Below, piece after piece: positions 45,350 through 55,920 of a stretch of DNA of 64,000 bases. Each line of letters starts with the position of its first letter. Position 1 is the stretch's first letter. Location: positions 4,130,588-4,194,587 of the forward strand of contig OZ024785.1 in assembly GCA_964017065.1 (NCBI GenBank), given 5' to 3'. Under the pieces are notes generated by a model. That model was not told the DNA's origin. It saw nothing but the letters and a program-made list of their open reading frames with translations, and made no database searches. Both the position numbers and the translations under genes were made by a program. The stretch comes from Haliclona indistincta (taxonomy: Eukaryota; Porifera; Demospongiae; Haplosclerida; Chalinidae).

Positions 45350-45732
45350 AACAATACATACTCCATAGTACAACCAACACCACCATCAACAGTACAGTAT
45401 GAGAACATTAGATGACCGGTAACAGTTTTTATGATTATAGAAAAACTAAAATTTATACTATACTCACTTCATTCTAAGACGGAAAATTATGCCACATTAT
45501 AATCATCAGGTCAAAATCAGATCATGTGTAACATAAATTTCGACCTCCTATAATACAACTAAACTGCATTATTAAATTTACACACAATTTTTATAAAAGC
45601 CTACAAAGCAGTTACACTGACTAAAGCAGCGATACAAATATAAAAAATAATTTCTAGGGGTTGCAAAACAAATAAAAAGTACATTCAGCAAACTTCTAGC
45701 AAGCTATTTGCAGGGATGTGGCGCTGGGAAGT
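45350..45732. other. Tail-to-tail intergenic region I-B/IV-D
   Basis: The first 65 bp are the former coding end of I-B (YSIVQPT...QYENIR). The rest is the inverted homologue of 60837-61150. No other gene. Confidence 0.6.
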
Positions 45733-48225
45733 TCAGCTACTATAGTCTAATATTTTGGCAAATTCCTCCCATGTGAGGGGACAGGAAGCTGTAATCTCTC
45801 TAGCTGACCACTTCCTGAACAGCTTAGAAGAACACAGAGACTGGTCATCACTACCACACTCAGAGGCAATCTGATCCAACTCTGCTGGATCAACTCCCAG
45901 CTCTAGTCCAACCAGTCTCCACTTGTGAGCCACACGCTGAGATATCAGAGCAATATCCTCACTGGTTGGGACTTCAGCTACAGAAGTGCTCATAATATCA
46001 GACATCATGGTTGCTTTCTTTACTAACCTTCTCCCTTCTTGTAACCAACAGCTCCGCCCTCAAAGCTGTCGATTCTCTCATCATGAGTAGCAGTAGTCTT
46101 GTCAGGTGGTTCTGGAGCTGGTAGTATGTCAACAGAATTGCTGACTGGAGGCATTGACCTGTACTCAGGTTTATCAGACTGATGCTCGTATTTCTACAAG
46201 ACAAACTTGTAACAGACAGTCAAGAATTTAGTGCAGGCACTTACGTGAGTCTTTGTACTCCATACAGATTCAGTCACAATATCACTGAGAGGGTCCTGGC
46301 TTGTTTCTGGAGGCCTTAGAGTGCTTGCAACCATTTCTTCAGAACTCTGAAATTCAAGTGTACATTGCACACATTCTTCCTCTGTCTCAACAATGGAAAC
46401 AAGTACGAATTCATCTTTTTCAATCAAAACATAGTGTGTGGGGGCTGCAGATAAGAGAGCACATCAATACACAGTTACAGTGAATGATTAAGGAAGACCT
46501 CGTGCAGGATGGTTCTGATAGTAGACAGCTTCTCCAACCTATAAAAATGAAATTAATTTTTTCAGTAAGCTAGAAGTCATAACAATGTACAACACACCTT
46601 TCGTGGATTGACAGAGTAACGTTGACCAACTAGGAAGAAAGAAATATATGAGTTTATGAACTGTATAATGATAGCTACATGCTGTTACCTGGTTTTGAAC
46701 TAGGGACGTATGATATTGCTGTATAGCCACCTCCTTCATCGCTCACTGGAATAGCTGAAGTACTCACAACTGGTGGGCTACAATCAAATATTTCAGTGTC
46801 AGAAATAGTAAAATGTTCCTGAAAATAGAGGGTCAACAAAATGTTAGAAGTGAATTTCATTGTGGGTTCTGACCTTCGGGTCTGTTGTACAGATAGTTAC
46901 AACTTCTTTACAACTAGCTCGTCCGGGCACCTAGCACAGCAGTAGGTAAAAGTAAATTCAGAACAAAAAGTCCAGCTAAGCTAAAGGACGAGACTATTAT
47001 CAGAATGGTGAGTTCAGAGTTCAGTAGGTCCTATTATTGATGGTGAGGGTGATCCATTAGCTAAAGAAGCAAAGCATTATCATCATCACCACATCGCCAA
47101 GTAAAAAACTTTCTGCAATACCGACATGCCCTGCACTCACAAATAGTAGTAGAAGGAGTAATGGTTTGTGTTGAAGTTGATCGAGAGGATATTGACATTG
47201 AAACCGTGCTACTAAGCACGCCTGAAGATCAATATTGTGGAGAAAAAAATGGTCAGCAGCTAGACTATAGCAAAGATTCAACTCACTAAATGAGAATAAA
47301 AACACTTTTGTCTCATTCTCTCCTGGTCCAGCTCCATTGATAGGTACCACAGTGACAGTGAAGTTGTTGTCAGGATCAGGATGGTCAATGGAGTAGTACA
47401 GCATGGTAGTGTCCCCCTCTACTGACATTGTCTCATTCTCTCCACTGGCAGTGTCAGTGATGATGACATTGTAGCCCAGGATGGGTACCCCCTCCAGAGT
47501 GAAGGAAGGACTCCAGGAGATGAGGACAGTAGTGGAGTTGATAGAGACCACAGTGAGGTCAGTGACTGACTCTAATGGACCTGTATTTATTATGAGATCA
47601 TGGACCATCTCAAAAAGTCAGAATCTTATGCCTTGTACCAGCAGTGTTACTGCGTCAAGGTAAAACCAGGTGAAAAGCTAACAGCGAAGCAGGTAATGTT
47701 TACAGCATTATCAGTAGAAGACACTGTCTGTCTCAGTGTTGACATACGAATATTCAGTGTTCCATTCACTACCCCAGTTAATATATCGACTTTCTCTCCT
47801 TCGTCTATTTGTTGTCCGTTTGTTCTCCAAGTGAAGCTATTACTAACAGCAGTACAGGTGAACTCAGCCACTGTACAGATAGAGACATTGACAGCTCGTG
47901 GAGGAATGGTGATGCCTGTAATAAAGTATCAGGAGTTAGCACAGAAATAAAAGATCAGATGTTTATATATACAGCTTGTTTTTCCTAAAGAAAAAGACAA
48001 AAAGTACATATTAAATACGTTGTGAGCTCGGGCTAAGCAACTATATCTGCCATTTTCTTTGTACACATGTTGAACGTAGACGTGCAACACACAAGATTGA
48101 ATGACTACCTGCTGTACTAGGTCAGCTAGTGTGCGTGACTTACTTGCTTCCTGTGCAGCAACAAGAGGAATATACCAGGAAGCTACAGTAAGCACGAGTA
48201 GTACGAACAGGGTGAAGGAAACCAT
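45733..48225 (-). pseudogene. Type IV death-domain receptor IV-D, lacking a TM exon
   Basis: Exons on the minus strand: 48144-48225 (signal peptide MVSFTLFVLLVLTVAS), about 47632-47915 (Ig-like, FTCTAVSNSFTWRTNGQ, ITCFAV), 47287-47580 (FN3), 47141-47221 (Ser/Thr stalk), then cytoplasmic 46874-46930, 46689-46818, 46598-46629, 46499-46538, 46245-46444, 46028-46193 and 45733-45977 (death domain, DIALISQRVAHKWRLVG, ELDQIASECG, ITASCPLTWEEFAKIL). The Ig exon ends in a frameshift/stop and its donor reads GC. Compared with IV-C, about 900 bp holding the TM and juxtamembrane exons are missing between 46931 and 47140. Death domains recruit other death-fold adaptors in apoptosis/NF-kB-type signalling. 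Without a TM this copy cannot be a normal receptor. Confidence 0.7.
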
Positions 48226-48687
48226 GCCTTTTGGGAGGTGTGGCTCATGTGCTCAGCCACAACATGAATAAACCAACAACACTACAACAGTGAGACGTGT
48301 ACAGTGATCCCAATGTACGGTTCCAACTTTAAAATTCCAGCTTGCATTGTAGATCTGGTGTGCATTATGTGTGATCAGAATCTATCAGGCAAGTCAGTTA
48401 TACATGCATCTGCTGCTAATTAAAGGTCTGTATCTCACAGCTAGCAGCAATTACTGCCTACTCGAGACTTTCAGTGATAAGGTGTGTGCATGTGTTAAGT
48501 TCTGCCACATACAGTTAGAGATCCGAGTAATTGATTTAACGGACTTCACAGTATGTACCATAACACACATAATAAATCTGAAAACAAAAGTGGATGACAG
48601 CTGATTTTTTGTGCAAGACAAAAGACAGGTGGTACATGTACATGTATTAAAAATAATAATATTATTGACAATGCACACAACTTCGAT
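48226..48687. other. No gene seen
   Basis: Upstream region of IV-D (a GGAGGTGTGGCTC block about 10 bp from the ATG) followed by AT-rich unique sequence. Confidence 0.4.
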
Positions 48688-48980
48688 TCAAATGTGGGTT
48701 GATTCAAGATTTCTTGCCAGAGGTGATTCTCCAACAGATTCACTGTCCAGTATCTCAATGACTCCTTTCCAAGTGAAGGGACAGGATGCTGTAATCTCAA
48801 TAGCTGACCACTTCCTGAACAGCTCAGAGCAACAAGACTGGTCACTACCACACTCAGAGGCAATCTGGTCTAACTCTGCTGGATAAACTCCCAGCTGTAC
48901 TCCAAGCAGTTTCCACTTGTGAGCCACTCGCTGACATATCAGAGCAATATCTTCATCAGATGGGACCCCATGTACCGTAG
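48688..48980 (-). pseudogene. Orphan terminal exon with a complete death domain
   Basis: A splice acceptor (TATAATACAG) at 48981 precedes an open exon encoding DEDIALICQRVAHKWKLLG, ELDQIASECGSDQSCCS, ELFRKWSAIEITASCPFTW and a short tail ending ESTHI. It is the same family as the IV-C and IV-D terminal exons and the closest match to the remnants in IV-A/IV-B. A foldback element begins 10 bp upstream and no further exons are visible, so the gene is truncated or its exons are lost. Confidence 0.7.
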
Positions 48981-48990
48981 CTGTATTATA

Positions 48991-49386
48991 GAAAAAGATT
49001 TCTAACGAAATCAAAAGAATGTAGGCATGAAGAAATCTGCTACTGGTCCACAATGTAAACCAACAAGGAGCTAGCATGGAATGGTAACACGATTGACTTG
49101 CTAACAGACCATAGATCCCTACATCAGTGGCTGCTGTGGCAGACTATAGCTAGTTCAGCTAGTTGCCGTTGACTGACACCTGACGTGCATTGAATTGAAT
49201 TCAGCTTGTGAAATCATATTGATCTTATGTCAGTACAGCCACTGATGTAGGGATCTATGGTCTGTTAGCAAGTCAATCATGTTACCATTCTATGCTAGTT
49301 CCTTATTGGTTCACATTGTGGACCAGTAGCAGATTCTTCATCCCTACATCCCTTTGATTTCGTTCAGAAATCTTTTTATTTTCTTG
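48991..49386. repeat. Foldback element, copy 3
   Basis: Inverted arms 48991-49135 and 49236-49386 of the same family as 3157-3540. It sits just upstream of the orphan death-domain exon. Confidence 0.8.
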
Positions 49387-49739
49387 TTTGTGTCCTTTTT
49401 TTGAGTTTCAAATTGTTGGTGCAGTTCGAATTCGGCAAGACAATGTATTTCTTAGTTGGTTTGCTGTTATTGATAATTACCCTGGGCGCATAGGCACCGG
49501 AGGGTTAAGCGTTTGGCTATGTCCGTATGTATATATGTGTGTGTACAAAAAACGCGGCTGTTTACTGCCTTACTGGTCGAAGATTGTCATGAAATAGCTC
49601 TCAACAGCTTGGTTGTTGAATATTTATTCTTTGAAGGACGCCTGCGAAGTCGAGATAGTTTCCTGTCGCGTGCTACGGCCATGTATTCGTATTAGCAACA
49701 TCGCATTCCTACGGTGGCCCTAAAGGTCGCCTCTCGCGA
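49387..49739. other. No gene seen
   Basis: Unique sequence; short open frames have no recognisable content. Confidence 0.4.
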
Positions 49740-49912
49740 CTCATGCCCTCGTCCCTCACGAACGTTCTCTCCTCCCTCACGAACGTTCTCTCCTCCCTCA
49801 CGAACGTTCTCTCATCCCTCACGAACGTTCTGTCCTCCCTCACGAATGTTCTCTCATCCCTCACGAATGTTCTCTCCTCCCTCACGAACGTTTCTCGAAA
49901 GTTATTAAAATG
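49740..49912. repeat. Minisatellite, 22-bp unit
   Basis: About seven or eight copies of CCTCACGAACGTTCTCTCCT with point variants. Arg/Glu-rich or Ser/Pro-rich translations across it are compositional artefacts. Confidence 0.9.
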
Positions 49913-50315
49913 AGTATTAAGGTTAAGGATACCACGCCTACCACGAGCAAGTAGATATGGTTGCCTGAAAAAAACACTGGTAGCATCGCGTGTGTTGGTT
50001 TGGCTGGACAAAGCATCGCATATCCAGTCAGAGCAAAGACTGCACTTTGTCGTTTGCAAAAGCGATGGCTAGACTCGTTGCCATAGTGCAACGCCGGAGC
50101 AGCTTCGTCTACTGAAAAAGTTGAAATCTCGTTGTGGGCATTCTGTTACTGTAGTCTGTAGCACGACTAGACTTGGCATGTAGCTAGACAGCTTAGTTAT
50201 CTATCTAGGGATCAACGGATCCATTTCTCGATATCAACTTTAGTTGCCGAGTTATGTTCACGCATACACTCGAGAATTAGCTGTGCGTAAACATAACTCT
50301 GCAATTAAAAACCTG
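49913..50315. other. No gene seen, up to assembly gap
   Basis: Unique sequence with no recognised feature. It ends at the gap that removed most of I-C1. Confidence 0.4.
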
Positions 50316-50515
50316 NNNNNNNNNNNNNNNNNNNNNNNNNNNNNNNNNNNNNNNNNNNNNNNNNNNNNNNNNNNNNNNNNNNNNNNNNNNNNNNNNNNNN
50401 NNNNNNNNNNNNNNNNNNNNNNNNNNNNNNNNNNNNNNNNNNNNNNNNNNNNNNNNNNNNNNNNNNNNNNNNNNNNNNNNNNNNNNNNNNNNNNNNNNNN
50501 NNNNNNNNNNNNNNN
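50316..50515. other. Assembly gap (200 N)
   Basis: 200 unknown bases, probably of nominal length. It interrupts the Ig exon of I-C1. Confidence 0.99.
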
Positions 50516-50776
50516 CTGAGATTAGCATCAACAGGTTGACCATTAACTTCCCATTCAATTTCCCCTGCAATAGCAGTACATGTGAAATTTGCTGTTTCAT
50601 TGATTGTAGTGTTAACTGAGATTGGAGGAGCAACGATACCTGTAATGTACAATAAAAATTAATTATTAGTTGTAGACATGCATAACAAATAACTCACTCG
50701 CTTGTTGGGCATTAGTAGCTACTACGAGTAACAGCAACAACGGCAGTAGCTTGCTGGCTGATTGTTGCATTTGCAT
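50516..50776 (-). CDS. Type I receptor I-C1, 5' end only
   Basis: Signal-peptide exon 50698-50776 (ATG at 50776, KLLPLLLLLVVATNAQQA) and the first 124 bp of the Ig exon (50516-50639, FTCTAIAGEIEWEVNGQ), then the gap. On the other side of the gap no FN3, TM or tail exons are found, so the rest is in the gap or deleted. Both visible exons are open and phase 1. Confidence 0.75.
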
Positions 50777-51039
50777 GCTGCAAGGGCTCGTCTGAGGGCG
50801 TGGCTTTGCACCAGCAATAGCACGAGTAATAGCAGCTCTGCACTGTCTGCACTGCAGTGAAAAGTCTTGGATAGTGGATGCATTTTAAAATTAAATACCA
50901 CTTGTCAAAACGTGGCTTACACAGTGCTTTTTTGCTGCTTAGAATAATTGGAAGTTTTGTGGGTTTGAGCTCAGCTGACAGTTGTTGTAGGCGGGGGTTA
51001 AAATCGTTCACTGCTGCCTCTGCACAACACGAGCCGATC
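50777..51039. promoter_or_regulatory. Divergent upstream region shared by I-C1 (-) and II-C (+)
   Basis: 263 bp homologous to 1949-2224, with the same GGGCGTGG box and conserved flanks. Confidence 0.6.
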
Positions 51040-52790
51040 ATGGAGCACTTCCACATCTTCTGACCTACCTACGGGGAATATCATTTGCCCAAGAAGTTTC
51101 GAGTGAGTTATAGACTGCTTTTGCACAAGAAGTTTCGAGTGAGTTTATAATATAGACAGCTTTTTAATAGAGAGTTGACTGAGAGCTAGCTTTAGTACTT
51201 TATGATTTATTCTCTACTTTTGCAGGTATTGTTGTTCATCCTATGTCAGTGAGTGTTGCTGTCAATGAAACTGTGAACTTTACCTGCACTGCTGTTGCGG
51301 ATATAATTCAATGGGAAGTTAATGGTATATTTGCTTTTGATGAAAATATCAGGAAACAAGGGTTTGATGATAGCTCACCACCCATAGTGCTAAATGCAAC
51401 ACAGAACCTTCGCACAAGAACAATGTCAGCATTTGGATCAGTTGACAACAATGGGTCCAGTATTACTTGTGTAGCCATTTCGATACCGCCATTTTCACTA
51501 GCTATAAGTGACCCAGCTGTTCTCTTGGTGTTTGAATCAGGTATACTCTAAACGTGCATGCCCAATATCAGATTTCACTATGTAACCATTAGGTGATCAT
51601 GAACCACGACGCCAGCCACTAATATGCACTGCAAGAGATGATATGATAATTGATCCTTTCCCTATGTCCTCCTCTTTTACCTCTTCATACACCTATCGTG
51701 GTAGCTGTGAACACACTCTTTTAACATCGTGTGGATTAAGGGACACATTTGCTATCAACATTGACTTCTCAGCAGCAGACCTCAGTCTTGGCAGAGTTGG
51801 AGTGAGGATTGGAAGTGATCAGAATTTGGTTGTGTTAGAAAACATGACAGTTGATACTGATGACCCTGTAATGGAGTAGAGGTACTGAATGGGTCAGTGA
51901 TTGTATCAGTGACTTCAAGCAATGTCTCAATCAATATAACTGAACTTGACATCATTGTAACAGTGATCAATGATACTGTTAATCAGACTAAGACAGTTGT
52001 GATCGATTTGACGGAGTATAACGCCACTGTGCATGGTGATGTGTGTGGACTGTGTGGGGCACAAAATGGAGAATTGGTGTTTAGTGATGCTGTGACTATT
52101 GTTGAACAAAGAACAAGAGAGCATTTGCAAGAGTTTGCACATAGCTGGCAGGTTAATCCAGGAGAGCAGATATTGCGCCAACAGACAAGAGATTGTGGTG
52201 AGGCATGAAACTTATTTCAATAAATAATAGAGTGCATCTATTCTATTTGTATCCTCACAGGAGTTCTGACTAATGATACTGTATTTGGTGAAGCACTATT
52301 TACAGTACCTCTGCTCACAAACTCATCAGCATCACAGTCACTTTGTTATGGAATTTATGGCTCAGCAGGGACAATATTCAACCTGATATCAGATCGATGT
52401 GCATCCGTCAATGCACACTATACAGCTATGCCAGTTCCAGAGAACGGTAATATCATCACTAGTGTGGGTATAATGGCAGTAGACACATCTGGACAATGCA
52501 TAGGAATTAACATAGCTGCAGCCAATCAGTGCGTGCCAATGATTACATTGGGTTCAACTACTTTGCCATTGACCAGCACTTATAGCAGGCAAGGAGTGTC
52601 AGTCAGGAGATCATTGCAACGTGTGAGAGTATCTGTACCAAACTGTGAGAATGTTCAGCTTGTAATGTGGGCTATTTGTGAGGGTGAAGGAGCTCAGCAG
52701 CAAATACAAGTAATAATTACACGAGGACTCAACCTCAGACCAACCTCTCATGGCTTGATAGGTAAGCTATGTATCAATACATTGTGTAAA

Positions 52791-53182
52791 CAAGAAAATT
52801 AAAAAGATTTCTATCGAAATCAATAGGATGTAGGGTTGTGAAATCTTCCACTGGTCCACAATGTAAACTAACAAGGAACAAGCATGGAATAGTAACACGA
52901 TTGACTTGCTAACAGACCATAGATCCCTACATCAGTGGCTGCTGTGGTTGACTATAGCTACTACAGCTATAGTTACTGTTGACTGACACCAGATGTGCAT
53001 TCAGCTTGAGACAAAATATTGATCTTATGTACAGCCACTGATGTAGGGATCTATGGTCTGTTAGCAAGTCAATCGTGTTACTATTCCATGCTTGTTCCTT
53101 GTTAGTTTACATTGTGGACCAGTGGAAGATTTCACAACCCTACATCCTATTGATTTCGATAGAAATCTTTTTAATTTTCTTG
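52791..53182. repeat. Foldback element, copy 4
   Basis: Two inverted arms, about 150 bp each, of the foldback family; forms the left end of the composite. Confidence 0.8.
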
Positions 53183-53592
53183 TTTGTGTCCATTTTTCTT
53201 TTTCAGTAATGTGCAGTTCAATATCATGCAAGTACCGAGCCGTCTTTGTTTCCACCATTGGTTTGGTTTTCCTGTTGTTGATGGCTTTAAACTTGTAACT
53301 AAAAATAATTGTTATGCTGTACATATCAGGTCGCCTATGCATGCATGCAGTGCATACGAGCCCCGCCCACACTTGTTTGTAGACCTGTACGGCGGTTATA
53401 ATTATCTGGCAAGTGCAGAATGGTGATCCTATACGAGCTTACCGTTCTTCGAAGACTCCAGACAATTTATGTGTTCTCCGCGAACCATACGGTGCGTCGG
53501 CGCGGCGATACTAAAGCTAGTGCTTGGTCACGTGCGCTGACCACTGCTTGGTCACGTGCGAATTGCACAATCACAATAATGGCGTCTAACAC

Positions 53593-54955
53593 GGGTCGCT
53601 CTAAAAGGAGGAACGAGGAAATAAGAAATGGGAAACGGAAATGAGGAAACGGAGAAATGACGAGATAAGGTAGGGCGGGGTAACTTGGAACAAACTTTAT
53701 GTTCTCGTACCTCATGTACCTGGCGTGAAGAAGAAAATTACTGGACGTCGAGTCGCTTACCGTGACACAGTAGGGGTGTATGGAAAAGAAGGAAACGGAT
53801 AACTGAAACGGACGGCGGAAACGGAATATGGGCGTGGTCTCGCACTCAAGAGCCCTAAAACTAACCCAAGACCCTAAAAACATTCGCCTAACAGCGCCCA
53901 GTATGGACCTAACGGCGCCCAGTACTATTATGGCATGTTAGGCGAATACTGGGCGCTGTTAACGTTAGGCGAATACTGGGCGCTGTTAACGTTAGGCGAA
54001 TACTGGGCGCTGTTAACGTTAAGCGAATACTGGGCGCTGTTAGGTCCATACTGGCGCCGTTAGGTCCATACTGGGCGCTGTTAGGTCCATACTGGCGCTG
54101 TTAGGTCCATACAGGCGCCGTTAGGTCCATACTGGCGCCGTTAGGTCCATACTGGGCGCTGTTAGGCGAAGGTTTTTAGGGTCTTGGGTTTAGTTTTGGG
54201 CTCTTGAGTGCGAGACCACGCCCATTTTCCGTCGTCCGTTTCCGCCGTCCGTTTCAGTTTTCCGTTTCCTTCTTTTCCATATACCCACACAGTAGGTACA
54301 TTTATAGTCGACCGTAGGCATAAAGAATCTTGGAGCTAGCTTTCGTCTGCTTTGCAATCGAAGCTCGATTATTAAGTGAACTGGTAGATTAGTAGGTGTG
54401 GTAACTTGGAACACAGTCTCTTTTTTATATTCCTGGCAATGTGTACTATGGAAAATAGGAGCGAAGATGAATTCTAGTCGTCTGTAAGCGCAAGTCTAGT
54501 GCATATTCGCAGACAAAATCGAATATTTTCCCGGCGCGCAATCTGCGAGGCTAAGATGACAGTTTATAGCTAAAGGCGCAGCTAAAGTCAAAGTTTTCTT
54601 CACGAAACAATGAAACACATCAATCAGGATGATCTCCTTTTGGTGTTTTACACTCAGCCACTGTTAGTAGCAGAGTCGGTAAAATCGAAATCCAATGATT
54701 TCAGAGATGTATTAGTTAACGCAGAGATGTTAACGCCACTATTTTGCTGCTGGTCGCTCATTATCTCTCGTCTAAAACACTACAGAGAAGAAAGAGGAAC
54801 GTTTAAAGGTGCCACATCGGCGACTGTTGGGAAGTACGAGGTCCAACGTTTGAATTTTGTTCCAAGACAATACTCCGTCCTACCTTGTCATTTCTCCGTT
54901 TCCTCATTTCCGTTTCCCATTTCTTATTTCCTCGTTCCTCCTTTTAGAGCGACCC
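53593..54955. mobile_element. 1.36-kb TIR element with 9-bp target duplication
   Basis: Inverted ends of about 115 bp start GGGTCGCTCTAAAAGGAGG. Direct GTCTAACAC copies flank it (53584-53592 and 54956-54964). The homologous element at 2322-3540 has the 9-mer once (reverse, near 2740), proving the empty site. The interior has a second inverted pair (GAGTGCGAGACCACGCCCAT) around a minisatellite. No transposase; the 9-bp duplication suggests a Mutator-like origin. Confidence 0.7.
53875..54185. repeat. Minisatellite of 18-27-bp units
   Basis: Tandem TTAGGCGAATACTGGGCGCTG(TTAACG) units, then TTAGGTCCATACTGGCGCCG units, in the centre of the TIR element. Confidence 0.9.
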
Positions 54956-55920
54956 GTCTAACACTTAGCTGACAATGGATCACGATCGAGAAATCGCGGA
55001 ATTTATATCGCCGTTGCGCTAAAAACAAAGTTCAAAAGGCACCTGCCAGGAGAATTTCACGACTTTTCGTGGGTGTTTTGGTCTCGGCACTACTCGCGTA
55101 AAGGCGCTAGGCGCGCTGAAGAAAGAAGAAAGAAGAAAGAAGAAAGAAGAAAGAAGATGACGAAACTCGATTTTCACCGTTTCCAGGTTCGTCACTTTAG
55201 CAACAATTTCGAGCGATCTCCTTGCTATTGTAAGATGGGGCAACGCCAGAGAGCAGATCTAAGTGTCGTTGAACGTATAAAATTCATCACCAGACGAAAT
55301 ATCAGCGTTTGAACGCTAATACATTGTATGTAGCCGCCATCTTGTTTTCTCGTTCAACCCTACATAGGGAGACACTACCGTGTCTCCCTAATAATAGTAG
55401 TGTGATTGTAACAATGTTCATTGTCTCAGGTCAGTTTTGGAACACTCATGCTACAATACAGCCTCACCATGTTGAGCTAAGTCCAGAGATAGCCAAATAT
55501 TTCAATCAGAGCAATCTCTTCGTTGTGTCACTCTCACAGCGACGATTTGTTGCAGAGAGATTCCATCGTTCCTGGAACCTATCTCTACAGAGCTGTCTCT
55601 ATGCTGGGAGCAGTCAGGGTGGAGCACTCAGTGACATACCTGGTCCTAAAAACAGTGTTATTGAAGGACGGTACACACAGTATATTGTTGATAGTCTACT
55701 GCAAACTAACTATACATACTCACGATTTGATGAGTCTTTCTGTAATAACACAATCAGTTAAATACATTAATTTTATATAGTAGTTGCTATTTCTTGTCAA
55801 TTTTTTCTGGACTTACACTGTAATTTTTATGTGGATGATGATGACCAATTTTAGTGCTGAAAAACGATATGAATAACGTCACTCTATTATGAAAGTGATT
55901 ATGAGTTATTTTCACTGAAG

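Larger units (their letters stand above)
35800..45420. repeat. Inverted segmental duplication, arm B (partner: 1 to about 11340)
   Basis: Gene order I-B, II-B, III-B, IV-B, I-B2 read right to left equals I-A1, II-A, III-A, IV-A, I-A2 read left to right. Exons, introns, intergenic regions and shared MITE relics match along both arms. Arm-specific events are the Helitron in II-A, the MITE in III-A and the RecQ element in I-A2 (outside the arm). Confidence 0.8.
52791..55391 (-). mobile_element. Composite Helitron-like insertion in the last intron of II-C
   Basis: It has the same two ends as the element at 2322-3540 but inverted: a foldback end at 52791-53182 and a hairpin end with GGGAGACAC/GTGTCTCCC at 55391. 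The empty site is II-A near 5185-5197 (GTGTAAATAGTAGTG). The element is split by the TIR element 53593-54955. Without that insert it would be about 1.2 kb like copy A. Confidence 0.7.
51040..55761 (+). pseudogene. Type II secreted Ig-VWD gene II-C
   Basis: Exons: 51040 to about 51100 (signal peptide), 51226-51540 (Ig, open, with core Trp), 51594-52197 (VWD), about 52260-52762 and 55429-55761. A 10-nt deletion in the signal peptide (CTTC directly before TGACC) puts a stop after MEHFHIF. Another 10-nt deletion in the VWD exon gives a stop after DTDDPVME. The remaining exons are nearly identical to II-A. A 2.6-kb composite transposon fills the last intron. Confidence 0.8.

Noticed and set aside
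49709..50059. Arg/Glu-rich and Ser/Pro-rich open frames
   Set aside because: They are products of the 22-bp minisatellite.
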